From NCBI RefSeq assembly GCF_000300005.1, contig NC_018691.1, positions 4,793,001 to 4,857,000 of the forward strand: DNA of 64,000 nt, in the 5' to 3' direction. The notes beneath the pieces were generated by a model. It was not told the origin of the DNA. It made no database searches and saw only the letters and a list, made by a program, of their open reading frames with translations. How positions within the stretch are numbered: position 1 is the stretch's first letter; each line of letters opens with the position of its first letter. Source of the DNA: Alloalcanivorax dieselolei B5 (GTDB lineage: Bacteria; Pseudomonadota; Gammaproteobacteria; Pseudomonadales; Alcanivoracaceae). Shown piece by piece: positions 34,027 to 42,848 of this stretch. A program made the translations under genes and the position numbers.

Positions 34027-34917
34027 TCAGCCGAACCGACCGGTGATATAGGCTTCGGTAAGCTCGTGTTCCGGCTTGGTGAACACGGTCTCGGTGTCAT
34101 TCACCTCGATCAGACGACCCAGATGGAAATACGCGGTCCGGTTGGACACCCGCGCCGCCTGTTGCATGGAGTGGGTCACAATGGCGATGGTGTAGGACTC
34201 GGTCAGTTCGTCGATCAGTTCCTCGATCTTGGCCGTGGCGATCGGATCCAGCGCGGAACACGGCTCATCCATCAGCACCACTTCCGGACTGACCGCGATG
34301 GTGCGGGCGATACACAGACGCTGCTGCTGACCGCCGGACAAGCCGGTGCCCGGCGCATGCAGACGGTCTTTCACCTCTTCCCACAGACCGGCCCGGCGCA
34401 GACTGGTTTCCACGATCTCATCGAGCTCGTACTTCTTGTTGGCCAGACCATGCAGGCGTGGTCCATAGGCCACATTGTCGTAGATGGATTTGGGGAACGG
34501 GTTGGGCTTTTGGAACACCATGCCCACCCGGGCACGCAGTTCCACCACATCCATCTTCGGATCATAGAGATCCTGGTCTTCCAGAAACAGCTCGCCGGTC
34601 ACACGACAGATGTCGATGGTGTCGTTCATGCGGTTGAGGCTGCGCAGAAAGGTGGATTTGCCGCAACCGGACGGACCGATCAGCGCCACCACCTCATTCT
34701 TGCCAATGTCCAGGCTGACCTTGTGGATCGCCTGGTTGTCACCATAGAACACGTCGACGTCACGCAGACGCATTTTCGGGTCGTCCACGAACGGCGCGCC
34801 TACGGTGTGCTCGGGGTATCGGGTTTCCTGCATGGGTTGCTCTTCCAGGTCGATCAACGGCTCCTCGGCATGATTCCGACCAGAAGCGTTCTTGTCCAGT
34901 TTCTCAGCGGTGTCCAT
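34027..34917 (-). CDS. pstB: Phosphate ABC transporter ATP-binding protein PstB
   Basis: The 296-residue ATPase has Walker [10 protein letters not shown] (about 83), the PstB-specific [25 protein letters not shown] (about 132-157), signature [16 protein letters not shown] and Walker [17 protein letters not shown]. About 50 N-terminal residues precede the family start, a feature of some gammaproteobacterial PstB. An AGGAGA site precedes the start. Neighbours are pstA and phoU. Confidence 0.97.
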   Translation of the reverse strand: MDTAEKLDKNASGRNHAEEPLIDLEEQPMQETRYPEHTVGAPFVDDPKMRLRDVDVFYGDNQAIHKVSLDIGKNEVVALIGPSGCGKSTFLRSLNRMNDTIDICRVTGELFLEDQDLYDPKMDVVELRARVGMVFQKPNPFPKSIYDNVAYGPRLHGLANKKYELDEIVETSLRRAGLWEEVKDRLHAPGTGLSGGQQQRLCIARTIAVSPEVVLMDEPCSALDPIATAKIEELIDELTESYTIAIVTHSMQQAARVSNRTAYFHLGRLIEVNDTETVFTKPEHELTEAYITGRFG

Positions 34918-34944
34918 CGGTCATCTCCTCTGCTAACGAGACGC

Positions 34945-36213
34945 TTACCAGCGACGCTCGAGACGTTTACGCAGTACAACCGCCAAGGTGTTCATGGCGA
35001 TCAGGAAGGCGAGCAACACCATGATGGCCGCGGAGGTCATGGCCACGAAGGACTGCTCGGGGCTGTCTGCCCAAAGGTAAATCTGCACCGGCAATACCGT
35101 GGACGCATCCAGCGGCCCGGTGGGAACGTCGACGATAAAGGCGACCATGCCGATCAGCAGCAGCGGCGCGGTTTCACCCAGCGCCTGGGCCATGCCGATG
35201 ATGGCACCGGTGAGCATGCCGGGCAGAGCCAGCGGCAGCACGTGATGCAATACCACCTGCATGCGCGAGGCGCCCAGCCCCATGGCCGCTTCGCGAATCG
35301 ACGGCGGCACCGTTTTGATCGAGGCCCGGCTGGTGATGATGATGGTCGGCAGTGTCATCAGCGTCAGCACCAGACCGCCCAGGACCGGCACCGAACGCGG
35401 CACGCCGAACAGATTGATGAAAATCGCCAGGCCGAGCAGACCGAAGATGATCGAGGGCACCGCCGCCAGGTTGTTGATGTTCACCTCGATAAAGTCGGTG
35501 AAGCGGTTTCTCGGCGCGAATTCTTCCAGATAGATCGCCGCGGCCACGCCGATGGGGAACGACAGACACAGGGTCACCAGCATGGTGAAGAAGGAGCCCA
35601 CCGCCGCGCTCCAGATCCCCGCCAGCTCCGGTTCACGGGAGTCCCCTCTGGAGAAGAATGAGGCGTTGAAACGGCGCTCCGTGTCACCGGCCCGCTCCAG
35701 CTCCATGGTCCAGCTTTTCTGTTCGGCGGTCATGCGGCTGTTCTCGCGACCCTTCTCGCCGGCCTTGAGGAACAGATCCACGTCATCGTCCGCCAGCAGC
35801 CACAGAGTCTGGGTGGTGCCCAGCCACTCGGGATTCTCCCGTAGCAAATCGCGCAGCTCATAGCCGGCGCCAATGCTCATCAGGGCGCTCAGCTCCCGTA
35901 CCTGGAGACGTTCGGTGACCTCCGGGAAACGCGCCTTGAGGGCCTCACGGACGGCACCGTCATAGTTGCCGTAGTTCAGTTGGTCCGGGTCCCGGGCGTC
36001 TTCGATATCCAGCGTTTGCTGGTCAAATGCGATGTCCAGCTTGATGTAGTGCTCGAAGAACGCACTGTGGCCCTTGCCAATAATATCGGTGAACAGAATC
36101 GCCAGCGCCGCCAGACCGATGGCGATGGAAATAATCCCGTAGGCCCGGAATCGGCGCTCGGCACGGTATCGGCGGGCCAGGGATTTGCGTACCTGCTCGG
36201 TGGTTTTACTCAT
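34945..36213 (-). CDS. pstA: Phosphate ABC transporter permease PstA
   Basis: The 422-residue permease is longer than E. coli PstA (296) because of an inserted region of about 120 residues (FFEHYIKLDIAFDQQTLDIEDARDPDQLN onward) after the first membrane helix, predicted to be periplasmic. The C-terminal half has the typical permease domain: PIGVAAAIYLEEFAPRNRFTDFIEVNINNLAAVPSIIFGLLGLAIF and EAAMGLGASRMQVVLHHVLPLALPGML, the EAA loop. The ATG at 36213 has GGAG; the GTG at 36228 is less likely. Long PstA forms are also seen in Pseudomonas. Confidence 0.94.
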   Translation of the reverse strand: MSKTTEQVRKSLARRYRAERRFRAYGIISIAIGLAALAILFTDIIGKGHSAFFEHYIKLDIAFDQQTLDIEDARDPDQLNYGNYDGAVREALKARFPEVTERLQVRELSALMSIGAGYELRDLLRENPEWLGTTQTLWLLADDDVDLFLKAGEKGRENSRMTAEQKSWTMELERAGDTERRFNASFFSRGDSREPELAGIWSAAVGSFFTMLVTLCLSFPIGVAAAIYLEEFAPRNRFTDFIEVNINNLAAVPSIIFGLLGLAIFINLFGVPRSVPVLGGLVLTLMTLPTIIITSRASIKTVPPSIREAAMGLGASRMQVVLHHVLPLALPGMLTGAIIGMAQALGETAPLLLIGMVAFIVDVPTGPLDASTVLPVQIYLWADSPEQSFVAMTSAAIMVLLAFLIAMNTLAVVLRKRLERRW

Positions 36214-36247
36214 ACGATGATTCTCCACTGCGGTGCCCTGGGCCCGG

Positions 36248-37636
36248 TCATTCGTATTGCTCGCGGTATTTCTTGACGATGTGCAGCGCCAGAATGTTCA
36301 GACACAACGTGGTCAGGAACAGCATCAGGCCCAACGCGAACGCCGCCAGGGTCTTGGCACTGTCGAACTCCTGGTCCCCGGTGAGCAGCGTGACGATCTG
36401 CACCGTGACAGTGGTCACCGCATCCAGCGGGTTGGCGGTCAAGTTGGCGGCCAGACCGGCGGCCATCACCACGATCATGGTCTCGCCGATGGCCCGGGAC
36501 GCCGCCAGCAGGATGCCGCCCATGATCCCCGGCAGCGCCGCTGGAAACACCACTTTACGGATGGTTTCGGAGCGGGTGGCGCCCAGCCCCAGAGAGCCGT
36601 CGCGCATTACCTGGGGTACCGCGGTGATGACATCGTCGGACAGGGAAGATACGAACGGGATGATCATCACCCCCATCACCAGCCCCGCCGCCAGGGCCGA
36701 TTCCGAGGCCACGCTCAGCCCCACCGCCTCACCGACGGAACGGATGAAAGGCGCCACCGTCAAGGCGGCGAAAAAGCCATACACCACGGTAGGCACCCCG
36801 GCGAGAATCTCCAGCATGGGTTTGGCCACCGAACGCACCCGGGACGGTGCGTACTCGGCGAGATAAATCGCCGACATCAATCCGATCGGCACCGCCACCA
36901 ATAACGCGATGGAGGAAATCAGCAGGGTACCGACGAACAGCGGAATCGCGCCGAAGGCACCGGAGGACGCCACCTGATCGACTCGCAGAGCGGTTTGCGG
37001 GCTCCACTGCAGCCCGAACAGAAACTCCGCCGGAGACACTTTCTGGAAGAAGCGGATCGACTCGAACAACACAGACATCAGGATGCCCACCGTGGTCAGA
37101 ATCGCCACCGTGGCGCACAGCATGAAGATCACGCGCAGGATCGACTCAACCTGCTGCCGGGCCCGCAGTTGCGGCGCGATCTTGACCCAGCCCCAGGCGG
37201 CGCCGATCAGCCCCACCGCGATCACCACCACGGTCAGGGCCATGGCACTGGTGGTTCGCAGGCCGTTGAGACGCTCGGCGGCGGCGGCGATGGCCGGGTC
37301 CACCGACTCCGGTGACAACGAACCGCTGGCGACGTTCTGGATCTGGCTGAGCAACAGACCACGGGCGCCGTCACTGTCCGGCCGGAGAGCCTCGGGCAGG
37401 CCCTGCATGACCGTCTGACGGATAATGGTATCGTCGAATGCCAGCCAGGCCCCCAGTATCAGCAGGGCCGGCAGGGCGCACCACAGGGCCGCGCGCATGG
37501 CGTAATAGAACGGCAGGGAATGGAGGTGACGGATGCCCCCCAACGGCCGTGCCAAAGCCAGTGACCGCTGATGGCCCAGGTAGTAGGCCAGCGCCACCAT
37601 GACGATCAGCAACAGCAACAGATTGCCTGTTTGCAT
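36248..37636 (-). CDS. pstC: Phosphate ABC transporter permease PstC
   Basis: The 462-residue permease has an N-terminal extension with two extra hydrophobic segments and a soluble loop (about 60-140), then the normal PstC core: IGLMSAIYLAEYAPSRVRSVAKPMLEILAGVPTVVYGFFAALTVAPFI and GSLGLGATRSETIRKVVFPAALPGIMGGILLAASRAIGETMIVVM, the EAA loop. E. coli PstC has 319 residues; longer forms are known in pseudomonads. It pairs with PstA; a strong terminator and palindrome lie between it and pstS. Confidence 0.94.
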   Translation of the reverse strand: MQTGNLLLLLIVMVALAYYLGHQRSLALARPLGGIRHLHSLPFYYAMRAALWCALPALLILGAWLAFDDTIIRQTVMQGLPEALRPDSDGARGLLLSQIQNVASGSLSPESVDPAIAAAAERLNGLRTTSAMALTVVVIAVGLIGAAWGWVKIAPQLRARQQVESILRVIFMLCATVAILTTVGILMSVLFESIRFFQKVSPAEFLFGLQWSPQTALRVDQVASSGAFGAIPLFVGTLLISSIALLVAVPIGLMSAIYLAEYAPSRVRSVAKPMLEILAGVPTVVYGFFAALTVAPFIRSVGEAVGLSVASESALAAGLVMGVMIIPFVSSLSDDVITAVPQVMRDGSLGLGATRSETIRKVVFPAALPGIMGGILLAASRAIGETMIVVMAAGLAANLTANPLDAVTTVTVQIVTLLTGDQEFDSAKTLAAFALGLMLFLTTLCLNILALHIVKKYREQYE

Positions 37637-37666
37637 GCTCAGCTACTCCGAGATCATTGTTTGCTC

Positions 37667-37688
37667 GCCAAAACCCGCGGGTTTTGGC
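37667..37688. repeat. Perfect 22-bp palindrome between pstS and pstC
   Basis: GCCAAAACCCG and CGGGTTTTGGC meet without spacer, and the flanks TTGCTC and CAACAA extend the symmetry imperfectly. It is 30 bases before the pstC ATG and about 30 bases after the terminator at 37717, so it could affect initiation of pstC expression or bind a protein. No matching regulator is known. Confidence 0.5.
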
Positions 37689-37716
37689 CAACAAACCGCC
37701 TTCTGCCCAGAGGGCG

Positions 37717-37746
37717 AAAAAGCCCGATGGCCAAGACCATCGGGCT
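37717..37746 (-). terminator. Intrinsic terminator after pstS
   Basis: On the minus strand AGCCCGATGG, a six-base loop and CCATCGGGCT form a perfect ten-base stem, followed by five T. It comes about 37 bases after the pstS stop. Strong termination here would make pstS mRNA more abundant than pstCAB-phoU, matching the need for excess binding protein. Confidence 0.88.
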
Positions 37747-37782
37747 CGAGATGACGCATCCCTGCGATCCGAGCTCCCTGAA

Positions 37783-38841
37783 TTACAGCTCGTTACCCGT
37801 CATGGTAACCAGGCCTTGGGCCTGCTTGGCCATCTCGGCGCGCTTGTCGGCCGGCAGCGGAATCATGCCTTTGTCCACCAGGTAACCTTCCGGACCCCAG
37901 GCACGTTCGCTGGTGAATTCCTTGATGTAGCCCTCGATGCCCGGTACCACGCCCACGTGCGCTTTCTTCACGTAGAAGTACAGGGAACGGGATACCGGAT
38001 ACTCACCGCTGGCGATCACTTCCATGGCCGGAGCCACGCCGTTGATCTTGGCGCCTTGCACCTTACCGCGGTTCTGATCCAGGAAGGAGTAACCGAATAC
38101 GCCCAGAGCGCTCGGGTTGGACACCAGCTTCTGCACGATCAGGTTGTCGTTTTCACCGGCTTCCACGTAGGCACCGTCTTCACGGATGCTGCGGCAAATC
38201 GCCTTGTACTTGCTCTTGTCCTGCTTCTTGATGGCCGCCAGCCAGTCGAAGGTTTTACAGCCGCCTTCGATAGCCAGTTCGTTGAAGGCGTCACGGGTAC
38301 CGGAAGTCGGCGGCGGACCCAGCACTTCGATCTTGGTGTCCGGCAGGGAGGAGTTCACTTCCTTCCAGGTCTTGTAGGGGTTCGGTACCAGCTTTTCGCC
38401 ACCCTTGGGATCCGGTACTTCCTTGGCCAGGGCCAGGAAGATATCACGCAGGGTCAGGTCGATGTGCTGAGCCTTGGCGGAGTTGGCCACGACGATACCG
38501 TCATAACCGACAACCACTTCGGTGATGTCCTTGATGCCGTTGCTCTGGCACTGTTCGAACTCGGACTTCTTCATGCGGCGGGACGCGTTGGTAATGTCCG
38601 GAGTGTCGGTGCCAACGCCTTGGCAGAACAGCTTCAGACCGCCGCCGGAGCCGGTGGACTCGATCTTGGGCGTGGGATTGCCGCCGCGACCGAAACGCTC
38701 GGCAACGGTGGTGGCAAACGGGTATACGGTAGAGGAACCCACGATGGAAATGGTGTCACGGGCGATAGCGGTCGCCGGCGCGGTGGCGAAAGCCAGAGCA
38801 GCGGCGGCCCCAACAATCGACGCTTTCATTTTAACGTTCAC
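37783..38841 (-). CDS. pstS: Phosphate-binding protein PstS
   Basis: The 352-residue product has a signal peptide (about 1-28, ending APATAIA) and the PstS fold: SIVGSSTVYPFATTVAERFGRGGNPTPKIESTGSGGGLKLFCQGVGTDTPDITNASRRMKKSE, where the Ser/Thr and Asp residues bind phosphate, and PPPTSGTRDAFNELAIEGGC. The GTG at 38841 follows AGGAGG by six bases and is preferred over ATG at 38829, which is 18 bases from it. It is the first gene of the pst operon and has a Pho box at 38921. Confidence 0.96.
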   Translation of the reverse strand: MNVKMKASIVGAAAALAFATAPATAIARDTISIVGSSTVYPFATTVAERFGRGGNPTPKIESTGSGGGLKLFCQGVGTDTPDITNASRRMKKSEFEQCQSNGIKDITEVVVGYDGIVVANSAKAQHIDLTLRDIFLALAKEVPDPKGGEKLVPNPYKTWKEVNSSLPDTKIEVLGPPPTSGTRDAFNELAIEGGCKTFDWLAAIKKQDKSKYKAICRSIREDGAYVEAGENDNLIVQKLVSNPSALGVFGYSFLDQNRGKVQGAKINGVAPAMEVIASGEYPVSRSLYFYVKKAHVGVVPGIEGYIKEFTSERAWGPEGYLVDKGMIPLPADKRAEMAKQAQGLVTMTGNEL

Positions 38842-38920
38842 AGTAAGCCTCCTGGTTTCATGGCACCGGCGTTGATCCACCCCGGTTTGTTCTTTCAGGC
38901 AGGGGGCATGCTAGATTGCG

Positions 38921-38952
38921 TATGTGACAACAAGATTACATCCTGGTGACGG
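38921..38952 (-). promoter_or_regulatory. Pho box upstream of pstS
   Basis: On the minus strand three half-site-like blocks sit 11 bases apart: CCGTCAC, ATGTAAT and TTGTCAC. That is the PhoB direct-repeat spacing, and the site lies about 80 bases before the pstS start. It fits phosphate starvation induction by the phoB product encoded at 24.7 kb. Confidence 0.7.
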
Positions 38953-39085
38953 TTGCACGACCCCGTATTGCCTTACCCGGCAGGCCCGCGAACCGGAATG
39001 GACCGCCAAACGTCCATTGTTGGCTGACCCGGAGCGGCCTGATCCGTATAATCGCCGCCGAATTCTTGATCAGTGACATAACAAC

Positions 39086-39649
39086 GTGACCGTCCTTCAT
39101 TCCCCGAGACTGGCCCATTTCCAGCGGGCCCTGCACCATCTGACCTGCGTCGTCGGCAGAGCCGTGTCCTGGTGCGCCCTGCTTATGGTATTCCTGATGG
39201 TGCTGGTGGTGGTAATGCGCTACGGATTCGGCATCGGCAACATCGCGCTGCAGGAAAGCATCACTTATTTGCATGGCGCGGTGTTCATGCTCTGCGCCGG
39301 CTACACCCTGGCCCAGGACGAACACGTGCGGGTGGACGTGCTCTATCAGCACTGGGGCCCGCGCCGGCGGGCGCTGGTGAACCTGCTGGGTACGCTCTTC
39401 CTGCTGCTGCCCATCTGCGTGGCGATTTTCGCGTTGAGCCTGGACTATGTGGTGCGCAGCTGGGCGGGCCTGGAGAAATCCGACAATGGCGGCCTTCCCC
39501 TGGTCTTCATACTCAAGAGTCTGCTGCTGGTGATGCCCGTACTGCTGGGAATCCAGGCGGTGGCGGATCTGCTGCGCCACGCCATGACCCTGGCCGGAGC
39601 TTCTCAGCCCGTGGACATAGAAGACCAGGAGACCCATCCATGGACATGA
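39086..39649 (+). CDS. TRAP transporter small permease DctQ-type
   Basis: The 187-residue protein has four hydrophobic segments and the DctQ pattern: VSWCALLMVFLMVLVVVMRYGFGIGNIALQESITYLHGAVFMLCAGYTLAQDEHVRVDVLYQHWGPR (about 27-93). It uses a GTG start; no clear ribosome site was found. It overlaps dctM by ten bases and they form one membrane unit. The family imports organic acids with Na+. The matching binding protein is encoded on the opposite strand at 41543. Confidence 0.92.
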   Translation: MTVLHSPRLAHFQRALHHLTCVVGRAVSWCALLMVFLMVLVVVMRYGFGIGNIALQESITYLHGAVFMLCAGYTLAQDEHVRVDVLYQHWGPRRRALVNLLGTLFLLLPICVAIFALSLDYVVRSWAGLEKSDNGGLPLVFILKSLLLVMPVLLGIQAVADLLRHAMTLAGASQPVDIEDQETHPWT

Positions 39650-41022
39650 TTTTGCCGCTTTCCATGTTCCTGGCGGTGGGTCTGGTGCTGCTCAGCGGCT
39701 ACCCGGTGGCCTTCTGTCTCGGCGGCGTCGCCCTGCTGTTCGCCATCGGCGGCCTGGCCACCGGCCTGGTCTCGGTAAACGACCTGACCTTCCTGCCCGG
39801 CCGGCTGTTCGGCATCATCAACAACACCACCCTGATCGCGGTCCCGCTGTTCGTGTTCATGGGTGTGATGCTGGAAAAGTCGAGGGTGGCGGAAAAACTG
39901 CTGGCCAGCATGGGCCTGCTGTTCGGGCGGCTGCCCGGCGGCCTGGGCTTCTCCATCATTCTGGTGGGGGCGTTGCTCGCCGCCAGCACCGGCATCGTCG
40001 GCGCCACCGTGGTCACCATGGGCCTGCTGACACTGCCCACCATGCTGCGCCGGGGCTACCAGCCGTCCCTGGCCACCGGCCTGATCTGCGCCACCGGCAC
40101 CCTGGGGCAGATCATTCCGCCGTCCATTGCCCTGGTGCTGCTCGGCGACGTGCTCTCCACCGCTTACCAGGAGGCACAGCTGCGTCAGGGCGCCTGGGCT
40201 CTGGAAACGGTGTCGGTGGGCGACCTGTTCGTCGGTGCCCTGATTCCGGGGCTGGTGCTGGTGGTGCTCTACCTGATCTATATGGCGGCGGTGAGCCTGT
40301 TACGACCGGAACAGGTGCCGGCGCTGGAACGCGACGATGGGGACGGCAACGACCGCACCGGTCTGATGGCGGCACTGAGCGGCCTGATTCCGCCCCTGCT
40401 GCTGATCCTCGCCGTACTGGGCTCGATCCTGGCCGGACTGGCCACGCCCACCGAGGCGGCCGGTGTCGGCGCCTTCGGCACCCTGATCCTGGCCGCCGCC
40501 AATCGGCATTTGAATTTCACCATTTTACGCGAGACCGTGCATGGCACCGCCCGGCTCACCGCCATGGTGTTCATGATCATGATCGGCGCCAGTCTGTTCA
40601 CCATGGTGTTCCGCGCCTTCGGCGGTGAAGAGGCGGTGCAGCATCTGTTCGATGCCCTGCCCGGCGGCGTCCTCGGCGCCACGGTTATGGTGATGCTGAT
40701 CATCTTCCTGCTCGGCTTCATCCTCGACTTCATCGAGATCACCTTCGTGGTGGTGCCGATCGTCGGACCGATCCTGCTGGGCATGGGACTGGACCCGATC
40801 TGGTTGGGGGTGATGATCGCCCTTAATCTGCAAACCTCCTTCCTGACGCCACCCTTCGGCATAGCCTTGTTCTATTTGAGAGGGGTGGCGCCACCGGAAG
40901 TCCTTACCACGCATATTTACCGGGGCGTGGTACCCTTTGTCTTCATCCAAATCATTATGCTCGGTATCCTGGCGCTATTCCCTCAACTGGCGACCTGGCT
41001 GCCTCACCTGCTATATGGATAA
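39640..41022 (+). CDS. TRAP transporter large permease DctM-type
   Basis: The 460-residue permease has about twelve hydrophobic segments and DctM hallmarks: LLSGYPVAFCLGGVALLFA (about 15-33), GRLFGIINNTTLIAVPLFVFMGVMLEKSRVAEKLL, TGIVGATVVTMGLLTLPTMLRRGYQPSLATGLICATGTLGQIIPPSIALVLLGDVL and ITFVVVPIVGPILLGMGLDPIWLGVMIALNLQTSFLTPPFGIALFYLRG. It carries the substrate with Na+ coupling. The long-loop organisation is typical of the keto-acid/TakP-like group. It overlaps dctQ by ten bases. Confidence 0.95.
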   Translation: MDMILPLSMFLAVGLVLLSGYPVAFCLGGVALLFAIGGLATGLVSVNDLTFLPGRLFGIINNTTLIAVPLFVFMGVMLEKSRVAEKLLASMGLLFGRLPGGLGFSIILVGALLAASTGIVGATVVTMGLLTLPTMLRRGYQPSLATGLICATGTLGQIIPPSIALVLLGDVLSTAYQEAQLRQGAWALETVSVGDLFVGALIPGLVLVVLYLIYMAAVSLLRPEQVPALERDDGDGNDRTGLMAALSGLIPPLLLILAVLGSILAGLATPTEAAGVGAFGTLILAAANRHLNFTILRETVHGTARLTAMVFMIMIGASLFTMVFRAFGGEEAVQHLFDALPGGVLGATVMVMLIIFLLGFILDFIEITFVVVPIVGPILLGMGLDPIWLGVMIALNLQTSFLTPPFGIALFYLRGVAPPEVLTTHIYRGVVPFVFIQIIMLGILALFPQLATWLPHLLYG

Positions 41023-41026
41023 CAAG

Positions 41027-41419
41027 ATGACCGATCCCAGCGACGATATCCCTCAACCCAAGGGCACTCTGGCCCTGCAAACCATTGCCATGCCGCAGAA
41101 CGCCAACTGGAACGGCGATATCTTCGGTGGCTGGCTGGTGTCCCAGATGGACCTGGCCGGTTCGGTAACCGCCCGCGCCACCGCCAAGGGGCGCATCGCC
41201 ACGGTGGCGGTTGATTCCATGGCGTTCCTGCGCCCGGTACCGGTGGGCGCCGTGGTGAGCTGCTACACGCAACTGCTCGATATTGGCCGCAGTTCGATGC
41301 AGATTCAGGTGGAAGTGTGGATTCGGGAAGATACCGGGGAGTTGGCCAAGGTCACCGAAGGGCACTTCACCTTTGTCGCCATCGACGACAGTGGCCGTAC
41401 CCGGGCCGTGCCTCGCTAG
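41027..41419 (+). CDS. Acyl-CoA thioesterase, YciA type
   Basis: The 130-residue hotdog protein resembles E. coli YciA: GTLALQTIAMPQNANWNGDIFGGWLVSQMDLAGSVTARATAKGRIATVAVDSMAFLRPVPVGAVVSCYTQL, where the Asp of NGDIFGGW is catalytic, and the terminus EVWIREDTGELAKVTEGHFTFVAID. It hydrolyses acyl-CoA esters. The ATG at 41027 follows GGA at eight bases; the ATG at 41015 is an alternative and would add four residues. It follows the TRAP permease by five bases and may share its transcript. Confidence 0.92.
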   Translation: MTDPSDDIPQPKGTLALQTIAMPQNANWNGDIFGGWLVSQMDLAGSVTARATAKGRIATVAVDSMAFLRPVPVGAVVSCYTQLLDIGRSSMQIQVEVWIREDTGELAKVTEGHFTFVAIDDSGRTRAVPR

Positions 41420-41433
41420 AGAAGGGCCACGAA

Positions 41434-41523
41434 GCCGCTGTAGGCGCTTGCCGCTCCGCCTGCAAGCGAATGCCACCCCGAAAGCATTCGCCAGCAGGGC
41501 TGGCTCCTACAGTAGCCTTGTAG
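41434..41523. repeat. REP-type repeat, copy 3 (diverged)
   Basis: Sequence from GCCGCTGTAGGCGCTTGCC to CTCCTACAGTAGCCTTGTAGC has the same motif as 6065 and 33149, but the arms differ from each other and share only blocks such as GCTGTAGG/CCTACAG and GCGAATGC/GCATTCGC. It separates the convergent thioesterase and dctP genes. Confidence 0.75.
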
Positions 41524-41542
41524 CGACCTCGGATTCAGCCGG

Positions 41543-42679
41543 TCAGGCGTCCTTCAACACCAGTGTGCGGCTGTTGAGCAGAGCCTGTTCGGCGACTTCC
41601 TGGTAGGGCATGGAAGCGTCGCGGAAAGCGACGATCGACTCATAAATGCGCCGTGACAGCTCATCCCCGGCGATCACCTCTTCAATCACCTGATCACTGG
41701 TGTCCTTCAGCGCCATCAGGACATCGTCCGGCAGGCGGCGCAACTGCACGCCATGCTCGTTGACCAGCTGTTTGAGCGCATCGGCGTTGCGGGCGGTGAA
41801 CTCATCCAGGATGTGCTGGTTCTCCGCTTCGGCGGCGGAACGGACAATGTGCTGCAAATCCTGCGGCAGGCTGTTCCAGGCATCCTTGTTGATGATCACT
41901 TCCAACGCGGAACCCGGTTCCTGCCAGCCCGGGTAGTAGTAGTACTTGACCACCTTGTACAAACCGAAGGCCAGGTCATTATAGGGGCCGACCCAATCCG
42001 CGGCATCCAGCGCACCGGTCTGCAGGGAGGTGAACACCTCGCCGCCGGGCATTTGCACCGGAATCGCCCCCAGGCGCTTGATCACCTCGCCGGCCAGGCC
42101 GGGCATGCGGATCTTGAGCCCCTTGAGATCGTCGACAGAATTGATTTCCTTGTTGAACCAGCCGGCCATCTGCGTGCCGCTGTTACCGCAGGCCAGCGGC
42201 TGCAGGTTGAACGGCTCGTACAGTTCCTCCCACAGCTCCTGGCCACCGCCGAAGTTGAGCCAGCCGTTCATCTCCCAGGCGGTCAGACCAAAAGGAATGG
42301 TGGTAAAAAAGGGCATGGCCGAATGCTTGCCCTTCCAGTAATAAGGCGTGGAGTGCCCCATCTGGGCACTGCCGGAACGGACCGCGTCAAACACTTCGGT
42401 GGCGGGCACCAGCTCGCCGGCACCGTGCACCTTGATGGTCAAGCGGCCACCGGACATGGCATTGACGCGCTCGGCAAAGCGGTTGGCACCGGTACCCAGG
42501 CCGGGGTAATTCTTCGGCCAGGTGGTGACCAGATCCCATTTCAGCGCTTCGGCTTTCTTCTCGCCGACGGCACTGTTGTCACTGGCCGCGGGTTTTTCAT
42601 CCTGGCCACAGCCCGCCAAGGCGGCGGCGCCCAGCCCCAGGCCCAGGCCCAGGGCGGAAACGAATTTGCGACGATCCAT
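41543..42679 (-). CDS. TRAP transporter substrate-binding lipoprotein, TakP-like
   Basis: The 378-residue protein opens MDRRKFVSALGLGLGLGAAALAGCGQ: a twin-arginine-like pair (RRKF) and a lipobox (LAGC, about 21-24), so it should be exported and lipid-anchored. DctP/TakP features are KWDLVTTWPKNYPGLG, GAGELVPATEVFDAVRSGSAQMGHSTPYYWKG, QMPGGEVFTSLQTGALDAADWVGPYNDLAFGLY and YYYYPGWQEPGS, the last typical of TakP, which binds keto acids. It reads convergently to dctQM (39086-41022), an unusual arrangement. The ligand is inferred only. ATG at 42679 has GGGAG upstream. Confidence 0.9.
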   Translation of the reverse strand: MDRRKFVSALGLGLGLGAAALAGCGQDEKPAASDNSAVGEKKAEALKWDLVTTWPKNYPGLGTGANRFAERVNAMSGGRLTIKVHGAGELVPATEVFDAVRSGSAQMGHSTPYYWKGKHSAMPFFTTIPFGLTAWEMNGWLNFGGGQELWEELYEPFNLQPLACGNSGTQMAGWFNKEINSVDDLKGLKIRMPGLAGEVIKRLGAIPVQMPGGEVFTSLQTGALDAADWVGPYNDLAFGLYKVVKYYYYPGWQEPGSALEVIINKDAWNSLPQDLQHIVRSAAEAENQHILDEFTARNADALKQLVNEHGVQLRRLPDDVLMALKDTSDQVIEEVIAGDELSRRIYESIVAFRDASMPYQEVAEQALLNSRTLVLKDA

Positions 42680-42790
42680 TGGTAAGTCTCTCCCCTTCGG
42701 GTTGTTGTAAGTATGTGCCCGGAACGACCGGGCACGGGTCTTATCTCTTTTTACGGAACGGCTGTCCATGGGACTTTTATCTACCCTGGC

Positions 42791-42848
42791 GCAGCACGTC
42801 TCCCTCTACAGCACGTCCCTCTACAAAACGTCCTTCTACAGCACGTCC
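42791..42848 (-). repeat. 15-bp tandem repeat across the uvrD stop codon
   Basis: On the minus strand the unit GGACGTGCTGTAGAA occurs at 42834-42848, GGACGTTTTGTAGAG at 42819-42833 and GGACGTGCTGTAGAG at 42804-42818, with a partial fourth copy to 42791. The unit length is a multiple of three, so each copy repeats the codons Asp-Val-Leu-stop in frame. The first copy holds the true uvrD stop (42836-42838). Confidence 0.9.

Noticed and set aside
33991-35661. A 556-codon plus-strand frame across pstB and pstA
   Set aside because: It is antisense to two convincing transporter genes and is His/Gln-rich without motifs.
42791-42848. Tandem repeats considered as a CRISPR-like array
   Set aside because: Units are directly abutting 15-mers without spacers and overlap the uvrD stop.
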